From positions 2,728,001-2,792,000 of the forward strand of contig OZ223471.1 in assembly GCA_965140775.1 (NCBI GenBank): a stretch of DNA of 64,000 bases, written 5' to 3'. This DNA is from UBA6244 sp965140775. GTDB lineage: Bacteria; Bacteroidota; Bacteroidia; Bacteroidales; F082. A program made the translations under genes and the position numbers. Positions 18,022 through 27,700 of the stretch are shown piece by piece; positions within the stretch are counted from its first letter, which is position 1; each line of letters starts with the position of its first letter. The notes under the pieces were generated by a model. That model saw only the letters and a program-made list of their open reading frames with translations, ran no database searches and was not told the DNA's origin.

Positions 18022-18057
18022 TGAGTACACATATGAGTACACATATGAGTACACAAA
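18022..18057. repeat. Three tandem 12-bp repeats beside the integrase start
   Basis: TGAGTACACATA occurs at 18022-18033 and 18034-18045, followed by TGAGTACACAAA at 18046-18057. They begin 14 bp upstream of the integrase ATG and lie between it and the attachment-site candidate. Integrase arm-type sites or an excisionase or repressor operator are the likely roles, judged by position. Confidence 0.65.
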
Positions 18058-18169
18058 TATATAATTTATTTCCAAATTACGGCAAATAGAAACAAATAAA
18101 TTTTATTTTATTGTATGTTTATCAATCACTTACACGATTTAGCACAACTCACCACACTTCACTTGATCC

Positions 18170-18213
18170 GCTTTGGGAGCAGGAGGTCGGGTGTTCGAAT
18201 CACCCTACCCCGA
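18170..18213 (+). other. tRNA-Pro(UGG) 3' fragment, candidate attachment site
   Basis: The bases fold as the 3' half of a tRNA. The anticodon loop is TTTGGGA (18172-18178) with anticodon TGG (18174-18176). The 3' anticodon stem GCAGG, variable loop AGGTC, T-stem GGGTG/CACCC with loop TTCGAAT, 3' acceptor strand TACCCCG and discriminator A (18213) all follow. The 5' strand that should pair with it is absent: upstream sequence gives TCCGC where CCTGC is needed, and no CGGGGTA acceptor strand occurs within 80 bp. This is what remains when an element integrates into the 3' half of a tRNA gene and the functional gene is rebuilt at the other junction. Confidence 0.75.
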
Positions 18214-18220
18214 CAGAATT

Positions 18221-18256
18221 AAAAGCCTTGTGATCTGATGATTGCGAGGCTTTTTT
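18221..18256 (+). terminator. Rho-independent terminator after the tRNA-Pro fragment
   Basis: AAAAGCCT (18221-18228) pairs with AGGCTTTT (18247-18254), then a T run to 18256. It follows the tRNA remnant by 8 bp, as a native tRNA terminator would, which suggests that this side of the junction is the original chromosome. Confidence 0.7.
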
Positions 18257-18664
18257 GTTTAGTGTTATGTGTCTCTTTAAATGCGGGTACTCGATTCAGT
18301 ACATATACGTCATTTTAAAAAAATTTGCCCCTACTGGTAGTTGTTGGGAGCTACCATTCGCTGGAAACCCTATCATTTTTCATTTTACAACCCGAATGGA
18401 AACAAATGAAAGTAATTCCAATCGGGGAGTAAATTATACGGCAAAATCATATTAACCCGAATCTACCAAGCCAGTTAAACCTTCCTTCTACCTAATACCT
18501 GAATTAAAACCTCAATAGTTCTATGAAGATGGCGAGAAAAGTCAAATAATGGCTATTTATATCTGAAAATCAATAGATTCAGATTAACCGGATTGGGTTG
18601 TTTTCAAACCAAGCTTGATGAAATAATTGGCGTTTACTAGTATCGGCTAACTAAGAGGTGAGGT
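18257..18664. other. Intergenic region with no recognisable gene
   Basis: About 400 bp between the tRNA-derived terminator and the end of the DUF4476 gene. It is AT-rich and has only short, unconvincing frames. I see no RNA gene or repeat. Confidence 0.5.
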
Positions 18665-19579
18665 CTATCTTTGGTGCTGATGAATATAGTCATCCAGTTC
18701 TTCGATGGAGGATTCATACTCAAAGGCATCATTCAACTGGTAATAATTGCCGGTATCCAGGGTGTAACCGAAAGCAAATTTGGCCAATTCCAGCTTGTCG
18801 CTCTCATAATCAAAAAGCTCCATTAGTTGCTTTACCTGACTACACAGCAAACAGTTACTTTCTACCACTTGCTTGGCCATGCGCAGTTTACTGTCGCTAA
18901 AATCCTTTGACGCAATACTGCGTTTGGCGTTTTCAAAATCTCCGGGAGACATGGGTCTGGGACATCCGTAGTAGCCCGTATAACCCGGCAATACGTATCC
19001 CTGGGGCTCGCCCATGGGAGTTTCAACGGTGGTAGTGGTGGTATAAGTCTCTGTGTAGGTAGCCGATTGACTCCCGGAATTGAGGTTGACATTCAGGTTT
19101 ACGTCGGTGCCATTCACTTGCATATTCAGCTGCTGCGGATTGGAACTTCCCATGGTAGTGGTAGTGGTGTGGGTAACCGTGGTAGTAGAAACGGCAGGTG
19201 TAGTGGTATAAACTATCACAGGCATCGATTCAGGGCGAGGAGGTGCCTGCGCTATGGGTATGGCATTAAAAAACCTCAGCACATAATCTCCTTTTTTATT
19301 CATCACCAGCCTGTAGGTGGCTTCCTCATTGTCTTCCTGAAAATAAATGGTTTTGTCCAAATCAGGAATGGTGGCATCTTCAAAAACAATCTTCACCTTG
19401 TAGCTGGGAGCCACCAGGTCGGTAATCATTACATTGGTCTCGAAATCAGCATTTTGAAGAATACCGTTGAGCACAACCTTAAAAGATGTTCCGTTTTCGG
19501 TAAAAATTATCAGGTTTGACTGGCCAAATCCAAACACGGTTAAGGCCATCAGATAAGCAAATAACGATAGTTTTTTCAT
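18665..19579 (-). CDS. Secreted DUF4476 domain protein
   Basis: The 304-residue protein has a signal peptide (MKKLSLFAYLMALTVFGFG, cleavage near FGQ/SN), so it is exported to the periplasm or beyond. Residues 20-110 form a beta-rich domain seen in many Bacteroidota proteins. A Thr/Val-rich linker (about 125-200) with repeated TTTT stretches follows. The last 90 residues (MSPGDFENAKRSIASKDF to DDYI) are a DUF4476 helical repeat with the characteristic 'xxFxxAKxxIxxxxFxxxKLxxAKqvV' and a CLLC-type cysteine pair. The function of DUF4476 is unknown. It is monocistronic. Confidence 0.85.
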   Translation of the reverse strand: MKKLSLFAYLMALTVFGFGQSNLIIFTENGTSFKVVLNGILQNADFETNVMITDLVAPSYKVKIVFEDATIPDLDKTIYFQEDNEEATYRLVMNKKGDYVLRFFNAIPIAQAPPRPESMPVIVYTTTPAVSTTTVTHTTTTTMGSSNPQQLNMQVNGTDVNLNVNLNSGSQSATYTETYTTTTTVETPMGEPQGYVLPGYTGYYGCPRPMSPGDFENAKRSIASKDFSDSKLRMAKQVVESNCLLCSQVKQLMELFDYESDKLELAKFAFGYTLDTGNYYQLNDAFEYESSIEELDDYIHQHQR

Positions 19580-20023
19580 TACAATTGGTTTATTAACGAA
19601 TCAGTTTCTCCTACAAACGACAAAAAGCAAAAATAATAAAAACGCTTATGTAAATTGAGTTACAATAATGAATAAGCATGCGCTCCTCCAAATCCTCTGG
19701 CTCATAAAAACCTGTTTACATGTGATTTAACACATATAAAAACGCTTACGACATTTGTAGCTGAGTTTCGAAACGTATTTAGAATGGCATCCCCGGGTCG
19801 CAAAAAGATTTATAGATATAATTTAGCTTTCCATACGTTGGTGGTAGACGCAGCCTGACATCAACATGTTTTAAAACATATCCGACCATGCCACGTGCCG
19901 TTCCATTTCGTCATTTATCAAATGTGTTACCGAATTTTAAATAAAATTTACATAATCATCTGTCGACAAGGTGGAAAAGTTAATACCAGCACCCAATTGT
20001 TTTGACGATATATCAATCTTAAA
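19580..20023. other. Divergent intergenic region
   Basis: 440 bp between divergently transcribed genes, so it must hold promoters for both. AAAAACGCTTAYG occurs twice (about 19637 and 19739). I see no gene, RNA or clear -7 box. Confidence 0.4.
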
Positions 20024-20032
20024 ATGATAGTA

Positions 20033-20917
20033 ATGAACAAGTTAATATCAGTTACCATCCTTATAATCATGATTTGCCTGCAAGCAAGTGCCCAGGTAGC
20101 CATCAACGCCGACGGCAGCAGTGCCGATGTTTCGGCTGCACTTGATGTTAAAAGTGTTGAAAAAGGATTTCTGCCTCCAAGAATGACCAAGGCACAACGG
20201 AATGCCATATTATCTCCTGTACCGGGATTGCTCATTTATCAAACCAACGAAACACCTGGATATTACTACTTTACAGGAATCGCCTGGATAGGCATCATTG
20301 GAACCGGGACAGGCGCAATTACAACCTCCTCACTAATAGATTGTGACGGAAACACCTATCCAATCGTCAGTATCGGAAATCAGGTGTGGATGGCCACCAA
20401 CCTGCACGTAACGCACTACCGAAACGGGGATGAAATTCCCAATATAACCGACGATGCCATCTGGACAGGTCTATCTTCTGGTGCCTATTGCTGGTATGAT
20501 AATAATCAGAATTATGAATATGCTTATGGTGCAATCTATAATTGGTATGCTATCACTGATACGCGTGGCATATGCCCGGATGGTTGGCGTGTACCAACCT
20601 CGGATGACTGGACGACCCTGACAACATTCCTGGGAGGAACAGGAGTGGCAGGTGGAAAAATGAAAGCCACCAAAAATTTATGGAGCAGCCCGAATACTGG
20701 CGCCACCAACAGCAGTTATTTCTCAGGGCTTCCCGGCGGCTGTCGCGACAATGCTGGCTTGTACAAATATACCGGCACAAAAAGTTATTGGTGGTCATCA
20801 ACGGAAACATCTTCCACCCAAGCCTCAAATCGCGCACTTAATTACAATAATGACGACGCGAGTGTAGCCAACAGCACAAAACAAAATGGGTTTTCAGTGC
20901 GTTGCATCCGCAATTGA
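20033..20917 (+). CDS. Secreted FISUMP-domain protein, copy 1
   Basis: FISUMP is the 'Fibrobacter succinogenes major paralogous' domain, common in secreted proteins of Bacteroidota and Fibrobacteres; its molecular role is unknown. The 294-residue protein (ATG at 20033; another in frame at 20024) has a signal peptide (ISVTILIIMICLQASAQ), then a segment GYYYFTGIAWI of the kind that precedes FISUMP. The FISUMP core runs GNQVWMATNLHVTHYRNGDEI, YGAIYNWYAI, CPDGWRVPTSDDW and NGFSVRCIRN at the end. A paralogue of identical length follows 240 bp downstream. Both lack a T9SS sorting domain. Confidence 0.88.
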   Translation: MNKLISVTILIIMICLQASAQVAINADGSSADVSAALDVKSVEKGFLPPRMTKAQRNAILSPVPGLLIYQTNETPGYYYFTGIAWIGIIGTGTGAITTSSLIDCDGNTYPIVSIGNQVWMATNLHVTHYRNGDEIPNITDDAIWTGLSSGAYCWYDNNQNYEYAYGAIYNWYAITDTRGICPDGWRVPTSDDWTTLTTFLGGTGVAGGKMKATKNLWSSPNTGATNSSYFSGLPGGCRDNAGLYKYTGTKSYWWSSTETSSTQASNRALNYNNDDASVANSTKQNGFSVRCIRN

Positions 20918-21154
20918 GAGACTGTTATCACTTTCGTTGAAAAAGACCTCGTTACCATACATTTCGCCCTTTGAATCACCAAATAAGTTTTTACAAAATG
21001 ACTCCAAATAACTAAAACAATGTTCAATATAACGATACAATCCTTAAAACACCATGCTCATCAACACTTGACAATGGATCATTCCAAGCATCAACAACAT
21101 ACCTTAATAGTTGGGGTCCTAAACGGCATTGTAGATCATCATAATGTGTTCAAT

Positions 21155-22039
21155 ATGAAAAGGTTATTACTTATTACGATTATAACCTCATTCATTTACC
21201 TTCAGGCCGGGGCACAAGTAGCCGTTAACACCGACGGCAGCAGCGGTGAGGTGTCGGCCATGCTCGACGTAAAAAGTACTGAGCGGGGATTTCTTCCCCC
21301 CAGGATGACCCAAGCACAGCGCAATGCTATCGAAATGCCGGCAACGGGGTTGTTCATTTATCAGACCGACGAAACACCCGGCTACTATTATTTCGACGGA
21401 ACCCATTGGGTAGGTATGGCTGGAAATGGCCCGGGTGCGATTTCAAATTCCTCGCTTATTGACTTCGATGGAAACAGCTACCCAACAATAACCATTGGCA
21501 ATCAAGTGTGGATGGCGGCCAATCTTCATGTAACACACTACCGAAATGGGGATGCCATTCCAAACATAACCGATGATGCAACATGGGAAGGTTTAAACTC
21601 AGGTGCGTTTTGTTGGTACGACAATGATCAGACCAATGAGGAGGTGTATGGTGGTATCTATAATTGGTTCGCTGTTAAAGACTTCCGTGGTCTTTGCCCC
21701 GATGGGTGGCATGTACCGAGCTATGCCGATTGGTCGGTATTGGCAGCTTATTTAGGAGGATCATCTGTGGCAGGTGCAGAAATGAAAGCCACAAAGAAAT
21801 TGTGGAGCAGCCCAAATTCCAATGCGAACAACAAGAGCTATTTCTCGGGGCTTCCGGGTGGATACAGAAATTATCGTGGCCCTTTTGACCACATAGGCCT
21901 CTATGGTCATTGGTGGTCTTCGACCGAAAGCTCCTTCGGTGCGGCATACTATCGGGTTCTGCATTACAACAACAGCAACCTAAGCGACTACTACAGCTTC
22001 ACACAGAATGGGTTTTCGGTACGTTGTCTCCGAGATTGA
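21155..22039 (+). CDS. Secreted FISUMP-domain protein, copy 2
   Basis: This is a tandem paralogue of the protein at 20033. The frame is open back to 21020, but the signal peptide MKRLLLITIITSFIYLQAGAQ begins at 21155, giving 294 residues, the same as copy 1. The core motifs are the same: GNQVWMAANLHVTHYRNGDAI, YGGIYNWFAV, CPDGWHVPSYADW, GYRNYRG and NGFSVRCLRD. The 240 bp before it are not a gene. Copies differ throughout the loops, consistent with old duplication. Both probably exported; no partner gene is evident. Confidence 0.88.
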   Translation: MKRLLLITIITSFIYLQAGAQVAVNTDGSSGEVSAMLDVKSTERGFLPPRMTQAQRNAIEMPATGLFIYQTDETPGYYYFDGTHWVGMAGNGPGAISNSSLIDFDGNSYPTITIGNQVWMAANLHVTHYRNGDAIPNITDDATWEGLNSGAFCWYDNDQTNEEVYGGIYNWFAVKDFRGLCPDGWHVPSYADWSVLAAYLGGSSVAGAEMKATKKLWSSPNSNANNKSYFSGLPGGYRNYRGPFDHIGLYGHWWSSTESSFGAAYYRVLHYNNSNLSDYYSFTQNGFSVRCLRD

Positions 22040-22092
22040 TCGTAAGGAAATAATTGATCAGGAGTGAGTTACTCCGATATCAACCTCCACAG

Positions 22093-22770
22093 TTATTTAT
22101 CGTCGCCAAACATCGACTCGATGTTGTGAAATTTGATGTTGTAGTCTTTGATGGCTTCCCGAATTACCTTGTGAGCATCTTCCACACCATAGGTATGGGT
22201 GATTTCTGCATTGTGTTTTTCGGCTCCGGGCATGTCTTTATAGGTAAGGAAATAATGTCGTAAGCGTTCCACCACCATCTCCGGAAGGTCGGTAATCTCT
22301 TTGTATTGAGCATAAACTGCATCATTGTACAAAACCGCGATAATCTTGTCGTCGGCTTCATTGCCATCAATCATTCTAAAACCACCCAAAGGACGTGCAC
22401 GCACGATAATGTTGCCATGTGAGATGGTTTTTTCAGTTAAAATACAAATGTCAAGAGGATCGCAGTCGCCAACAATATCAAGCCTTCCCGTGGCCTCCTG
22501 ACTTAGTTGGGCCACATTTTTGGCACAATAGGTTTGGGGGATGAATCCGTACAATGCAGGAATGACATTGGAAAATTTTTGTGGCCGGTCGATGCGCAAA
22601 TACCCGCTGGCTTTGTCCACTTCATATTTTACGGTATCGGTAGGAACCATCTCGATAAACGACATAATGATTTCGGGAGCCTCGTCGCCAACATCTATTC
22701 CATGCCAGGGATGCGATTTATAACGAAGTCCCATCAATCGACCAATCTGGTCCATAATATTGCTTTTCAT
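22093..22770 (-). CDS. ppa: Inorganic pyrophosphatase (family I, soluble)
   Basis: The enzyme hydrolyses pyrophosphate to two phosphates, driving biosynthetic reactions. The protein (225 residues) is longer than the roughly 175-residue E. coli enzyme and matches the larger bacterial/archaeal-type size. The metal-binding signature GDCDPLDICIL lies at about 105-115, with further acidic metal ligands in DGNEADDKIIAVL. The N-terminal 40 residues contain HPWHGIDVG, typical of the Bacteroidota version. It is convergent with the FISUMP gene and divergent from pgi. Likely cytosolic; no anomalies. Confidence 0.93.
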   Translation of the reverse strand: MKSNIMDQIGRLMGLRYKSHPWHGIDVGDEAPEIIMSFIEMVPTDTVKYEVDKASGYLRIDRPQKFSNVIPALYGFIPQTYCAKNVAQLSQEATGRLDIVGDCDPLDICILTEKTISHGNIIVRARPLGGFRMIDGNEADDKIIAVLYNDAVYAQYKEITDLPEMVVERLRHYFLTYKDMPGAEKHNAEITHTYGVEDAHKVIREAIKDYNIKFHNIESMFGDDK

Positions 22771-22961
22771 TGGATAAGTTTTTTATTCATAAAATCTGCG
22801 CTTCATGCGCCTGTGTTAAAAGTATAAGAACCGCGGGTTAAAAATACTTGATTTTTTGTTGTACCCGGTAAAACCTGACAAAGAATAAATATTTACTCCC
22901 ACTTATGACTACCGGAAACGAAAAAAGATACGACATGCGGATATGATAACACAAAATAGCT

Positions 22962-22969
22962 TAACTTTG
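22962..22969 (+). promoter_or_regulatory. Bacteroidota -7 box upstream of pgi
   Basis: TAACTTTG matches TAnnTTTG. It predicts a transcript starting near 22976 and a 5' leader of about 70 nt before the pgi ATG at 23048. Confidence 0.5.
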
Positions 22970-22982
22970 GTTAAAATCTGGC

Positions 22983-23033
22983 CATCGAGCACATGGGAGT
23001 AGCCCGGCTAGCCTGAGTGGGAAAGCTGCGATG
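22983..23033 (+). other. Possible structured RNA leader of pgi
   Basis: CATCG (22983-22987) pairs with CGATG (23029-23033), closing a GC-rich stretch in an AT-rich setting. Inside, GGG (22995-22997) can pair with CCC (23003-23005), and GGCTAGCC (23006-23013) is a palindrome. It is small for a riboswitch and matches no class I know. It could be a regulatory leader, or chance base pairing. Confidence 0.35.
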
Positions 23034-23047
23034 TAGTCCAACTATAC

Positions 23048-24700
23048 ATGATCAATAATTATAACACCAATAGCATGAGTGCATCATTAAAAAATTTACA
23101 GAGTTGGAAATCTCTTGAAAATCATTTTGAATCCATTCGGAATAAGAGCATCAAATCCTTGTTTTCGGAAGACCCGAACCGACTCAATCATTTCTTAATT
23201 AACGATTTGGGTATCTATTTTGATTTTTCAAAACACAGAATAACCCGGGAAACCTTGTCATTGCTCATCCACCTGCTCGACGAAAGAAACTTCGACAAAA
23301 AACGACAGGCCATGTTTACGGGCGAAAAAATCAACCTCACCGAAAACAGAGCCGTACTGCACACCGCCTTGAGGGCCCCAAAGGGAGCCACCATCATGGT
23401 GGATGGCAAAAATGTTGTTCCTGATGTACATGCCGTGTTGGATGAAATGGCTGAATTTGCTGACAAAATCAGAAGTGGAGCCTGGAAAGGACATACCGGA
23501 AAACCCATAAAAACAGTGGTGAACATCGGCATTGGCGGCTCCGACCTGGGTCCGGTAATGGCCTTCGAAGCCCTCAAACATTACAGTCAGCGCAACCTCA
23601 CCTTTAAGTTTGTATCCAACGTGGATGGCAGCGATTTTGCGGAAGCAGTGGTGGGATTGAATGCTGACGAAACCCTGTTCATCATCTCTTCCAAAACTTT
23701 TACCACCCTCGAAACCATGGCCAATGCTCAAACAGCGCGTATGTGGTTAATCAATGAACTGGGTGATGAAAAAGCCGTTGCCCGACATTTTGTGGCAGTA
23801 TCTACCAACGAAAAAGCAGTGGTGGCTTTTGGCATCGACCCCAACAACATCTTTGGCTTTTGGGATTGGGTTGGCGGTCGGTATTCCATGAGTTCGGCCA
23901 TCGGATTGAGTACCATGATCGCCATTGGTCCCGAAAATTACCATAAAATGCTTGCCGGACTTCACCAAATGGATGAACACTTCCGCACCACTCCCCTTGA
24001 CAAAAACATGCCGGTCATCATGGCGCTTCTGGGTGTGTGGTACAACAATTTCTTTGGGTGCGAAACCCAGGCTGTTTATCCCTACGACCGATATTTACAT
24101 CGCTTTCCTGCTTATTTACAACAACTTACCATGGAAAGCACAGGCAAACATGTTACTTTAAATGGACAGTATACCGACTATCAAACCGGTGCCATCTATT
24201 GGGGAGAGCCCGGAACCAACGGGCAACATTCGTTTTACCAACTGGTACACCAGGGCACCAAACTGATTCCAGTGGATTTTATCGGTTTCAAAAAATCCCT
24301 CAACAACCTCCCACCCCATCAGGATTACCTCATAGCCAACATGATTGCTCAGGGCGAGGCGCTGGCCTTTGGAAAAACCGAGGAACAGGTGAGAGCAGAA
24401 GGCGTGGCTCCCGATTTGGTTCCCCACAAGGTTTTTGAAGGAAATCGCCCCTCCTCCACTTTCTTTTTGGATGAAGTGAGTCCTGAGAATCTGGGGAAAT
24501 TGGTGGCGCTATACGAACATGCGGTGTTTGTTCAGGGAGTTATTTGGGACATCAACCCTTACGACCAAATGGGAGTTGAATTAGGTAAAGTGCTGGCGCA
24601 GAAAATTATCCCCGAATTACAACACAACGACACCACACTGCATCACGACAGTTCTACCAATGCCTTAATCGAATACTACAGAAGCCAATCATCATCGTGA
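23048..24700 (+). CDS. pgi: Glucose-6-phosphate isomerase
   Basis: The enzyme interconverts glucose 6-phosphate and fructose 6-phosphate in the cytosol. The 550-residue protein has both phosphoglucose isomerase signatures: WVGGRYSMSSAIGLS (about 277-291) and INPYDQMGVELGK (about 500-512). It also has IGIGGSDLGPVM and the catalytic context AYLQQLTMESTGK. It belongs to the long, roughly 550-residue bacterial-type group. An in-frame ATG at 23075 (MSASLKNLQ) would be an equally acceptable start; the reported one gives nine extra residues. The gene stands alone with a candidate promoter and leader in front. Confidence 0.95.
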   Translation: MINNYNTNSMSASLKNLQSWKSLENHFESIRNKSIKSLFSEDPNRLNHFLINDLGIYFDFSKHRITRETLSLLIHLLDERNFDKKRQAMFTGEKINLTENRAVLHTALRAPKGATIMVDGKNVVPDVHAVLDEMAEFADKIRSGAWKGHTGKPIKTVVNIGIGGSDLGPVMAFEALKHYSQRNLTFKFVSNVDGSDFAEAVVGLNADETLFIISSKTFTTLETMANAQTARMWLINELGDEKAVARHFVAVSTNEKAVVAFGIDPNNIFGFWDWVGGRYSMSSAIGLSTMIAIGPENYHKMLAGLHQMDEHFRTTPLDKNMPVIMALLGVWYNNFFGCETQAVYPYDRYLHRFPAYLQQLTMESTGKHVTLNGQYTDYQTGAIYWGEPGTNGQHSFYQLVHQGTKLIPVDFIGFKKSLNNLPPHQDYLIANMIAQGEALAFGKTEEQVRAEGVAPDLVPHKVFEGNRPSSTFFLDEVSPENLGKLVALYEHAVFVQGVIWDINPYDQMGVELGKVLAQKIIPELQHNDTTLHHDSSTNALIEYYRSQSSS

Positions 24701-24756
24701 TGACCTGGTTTTATTTATAACCGCTGTTCAAACAGTCGATAATTACCCATTGAGCC

Positions 24757-27700
24757 ATGACTGAACTTAACGACCACCTGTACAAAAAGTTATTGAATCT
24801 TTCAACACAAGCAATGGCACTTACCGACAGGGAGGGGTACATACATTATGTCAATCGTGCCTGCACGGATTTATTCGACTTTACGGATGAAGAAATGATC
24901 GGGAACCGGTTTATCGACCTGCTAAGAAAGGAGGATGAACAGCCTTACCAAGCCCTTTACCACCGATTGTTCACCGAACCTGTAAGCAACAACTCTCTGG
25001 AATTGGATTTGGAAACCGCCAAAGGAAAAACTTGTTCGGTAATTGTACGTTTCGATTTTGTGTTGGAAAACGACCAAAAATCGGCGATGATTTGCATTTT
25101 TGAAGACAATACCGAAAGAAATAAAATCCTGCGGAATCTTGAAATAAATGATGAACGATACCGAAAAGCACAAAAACTTGGCAATGTAGGCAACTGGGAA
25201 TACCATTTACAAACCAACGAAATATGGGGTTCTGATCAGGCCAAACGCATTTATGGTTTCGACCCCCAAACCGACCTTTTTGCCCTGGAAGAAGTTGAGT
25301 CCTGCATTATTGAAAGGGAAAGGGTACATCAGGCACTTGTAGATTTGGTTGAAAAAAACAAACCCTATCAATTGGAGTTTGAAATAATACCGAAGGATAG
25401 TAAAAACCCCAGAACCATCGTTTCGCAAGCCATCATGGAATACGATGATCGGGGTAAACCACTTAAAATCACGGGCGTTATTCACGACGTAACCGAACAA
25501 AAAGAGGTGGAGCGAAGGCTGGCACAACAGCAATATTATCTTGAGAAGGCACAAGAACTCGGCAAAATCGGCACCTGGGAACTCCATTTGGAAAATGGGC
25601 AACTTTCGTGGACCGACATGACCTATGATATATTTGGCATTCCCGTCGGTACACCTGTGAGCTACGAAAAATTCCTAAGCTACGTCCATCCCGACGACAG
25701 AAAATACGTTAACGACAGTTGGGACGCAGCACTCAAGGGCGAACCTTACGACATCGAACACCGGATATTGGTGTTCGAAGAGGTAAAATGGGTCCGCGAA
25801 AAGGCCAGCATTAAGTTCGATGCAAAAAACCGACCCATCTCCGCCATTGGTTTTATTCAGGACATCAACTATCGTAAATATGCCGAGTTGGAATTGGCAG
25901 AGAAGGAAGAAAGTTACCGCACACTTTTAGAAAATATCGGTGCCGGCGTGGGATATTACGACCTGGAGGGACGGGTGATATTGTTCAACAAACGTGCCGC
26001 TCAAAATATGGGGGGAGTGCCCGGTGACTTCACCAATAAATCAATGACAGAGCTTTTTGGTGAAGAAGACGGTCGGTACTACCTCAACCGAATTCATGAG
26101 GCAAGTCGAACCGAAGGTCTAACCGAATACATCGATCAAATAACGATTTCAGGAAAAAGTCGGTGGTACCATTCCATCTATACCAAGATTCATAATATTT
26201 CAGGCGAAATAATTGGCGTTCAGATTATCTCTCACGACATTACCAAAATAAAAGAAACCGAAGAGGCATTAAGAAATAGTGAAGAACGGCTCGCCCTCAT
26301 CATCAAAGGTACCAACGAAGCGCCCTGGGATTGGGATATGGCCAAAAAACAAATATATTATTCGCCCCAATGGTGGAAACAAATGGGATATCAACCCAAC
26401 GAACTCCCCGCCGACGAGCAATTGTGGTATCAACTCACCCATCCCGAAGACAAACCAAAGATTGACGAACAGTTGGCAAACGCCACCAATTCGGACATGG
26501 AATCCTATGAAATAGAGTTCAGGATGCAACACAAAGACGGTCACTATGTTCCGATTCTTTCGAGAGGTATCATTCTAAGGGATGAACAAGGAAATATCTT
26601 ACGGTTGGCGGGTTCCAACATGGATTTAACCGAACAAAAAAAGACCCAGGCTGAGATTTTCAACGCCAAAGAAAAAGCCGAACGGTACCTCGACATGGCA
26701 GACAGCATGTTTGTTTCACTCGACACACAAGGAAACATTGCGATGCTTAACCAAAAAGCACTGGAAATTTTAGAATACAAAAGCCACGAGTTATTGGGAA
26801 AAAATTGGTTTGACAATTGCATTCCGAAACATATGGCCGACCTCGTAAAAGATACATTTGCACAATTGGTGAAAGGTCACCACGAGGAATTCAAATATTT
26901 TGAGAACGAAATAGTCAGCAAATCGGGCACCTTAAAGACCATCGCCTGGCACAATTCATATTTGCACACACCTGCGTGCGAAATTGAATACTTGTTGAGT
27001 TCGGGGATTGATATTACCGACATAAAAACAGCACAATCGGAACTTCGTGAGAGTCAGGAACGCTATAATTTGGCCATGCAGGCCTCCAAGGATGGAATAT
27101 TCGACTGGAACCTGATTACCAACGAAATATATTACTCTCCCGGATGGAAAAGCATGTTGGGCTATGCCTACCATGAAGTTCCAAACGATTTTTCCATTTG
27201 GGAATCAAACACCCATCCCGACGACGTAAAACGCTCGTGGGAAATGCAGCAAAGGGTGGTAAACCGTGAGATCGATCGTTTTGAAATGGAATTCAGAATG
27301 CGTCACAAGGCTGGACATTGGGTGGACATCCTCTCCAGAGCCGAGGCCGCTTTTGATGAGCATGGAAAAGCCATTCGCATGGTGGGAACCCATGTGGATA
27401 TCAGCCAAATGAAAAAGGTAGAAAAAGAACTGTTGGAAGCCAAATTGCGTGCGGAGGAAAGCGATCAGCTCAAATCTGCCTTTCTGGCCAATATGAGCCA
27501 CGAAATCAGAACCCCAATGAATGGAATTTTGGGCTTCACCAATTTGCTCAGAGAACCAAACCTCCGGGGAGACAAGCAACAGTATTATATCGACATCATC
27601 CAAAAAAGTGGCATGCGCATGCTGGATACAGTGAACGACCTCATCGATATTTCGCGCATCGAAACCGGACAGGTGGACATCATCATGGAGCAGGTAAATG

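Noticed and set aside
18130..18213. Complete tRNA-Pro gene
   Set aside because: The 5' acceptor strand and D-arm are absent from the preceding 80 bp; only the 3' half is recognisable.
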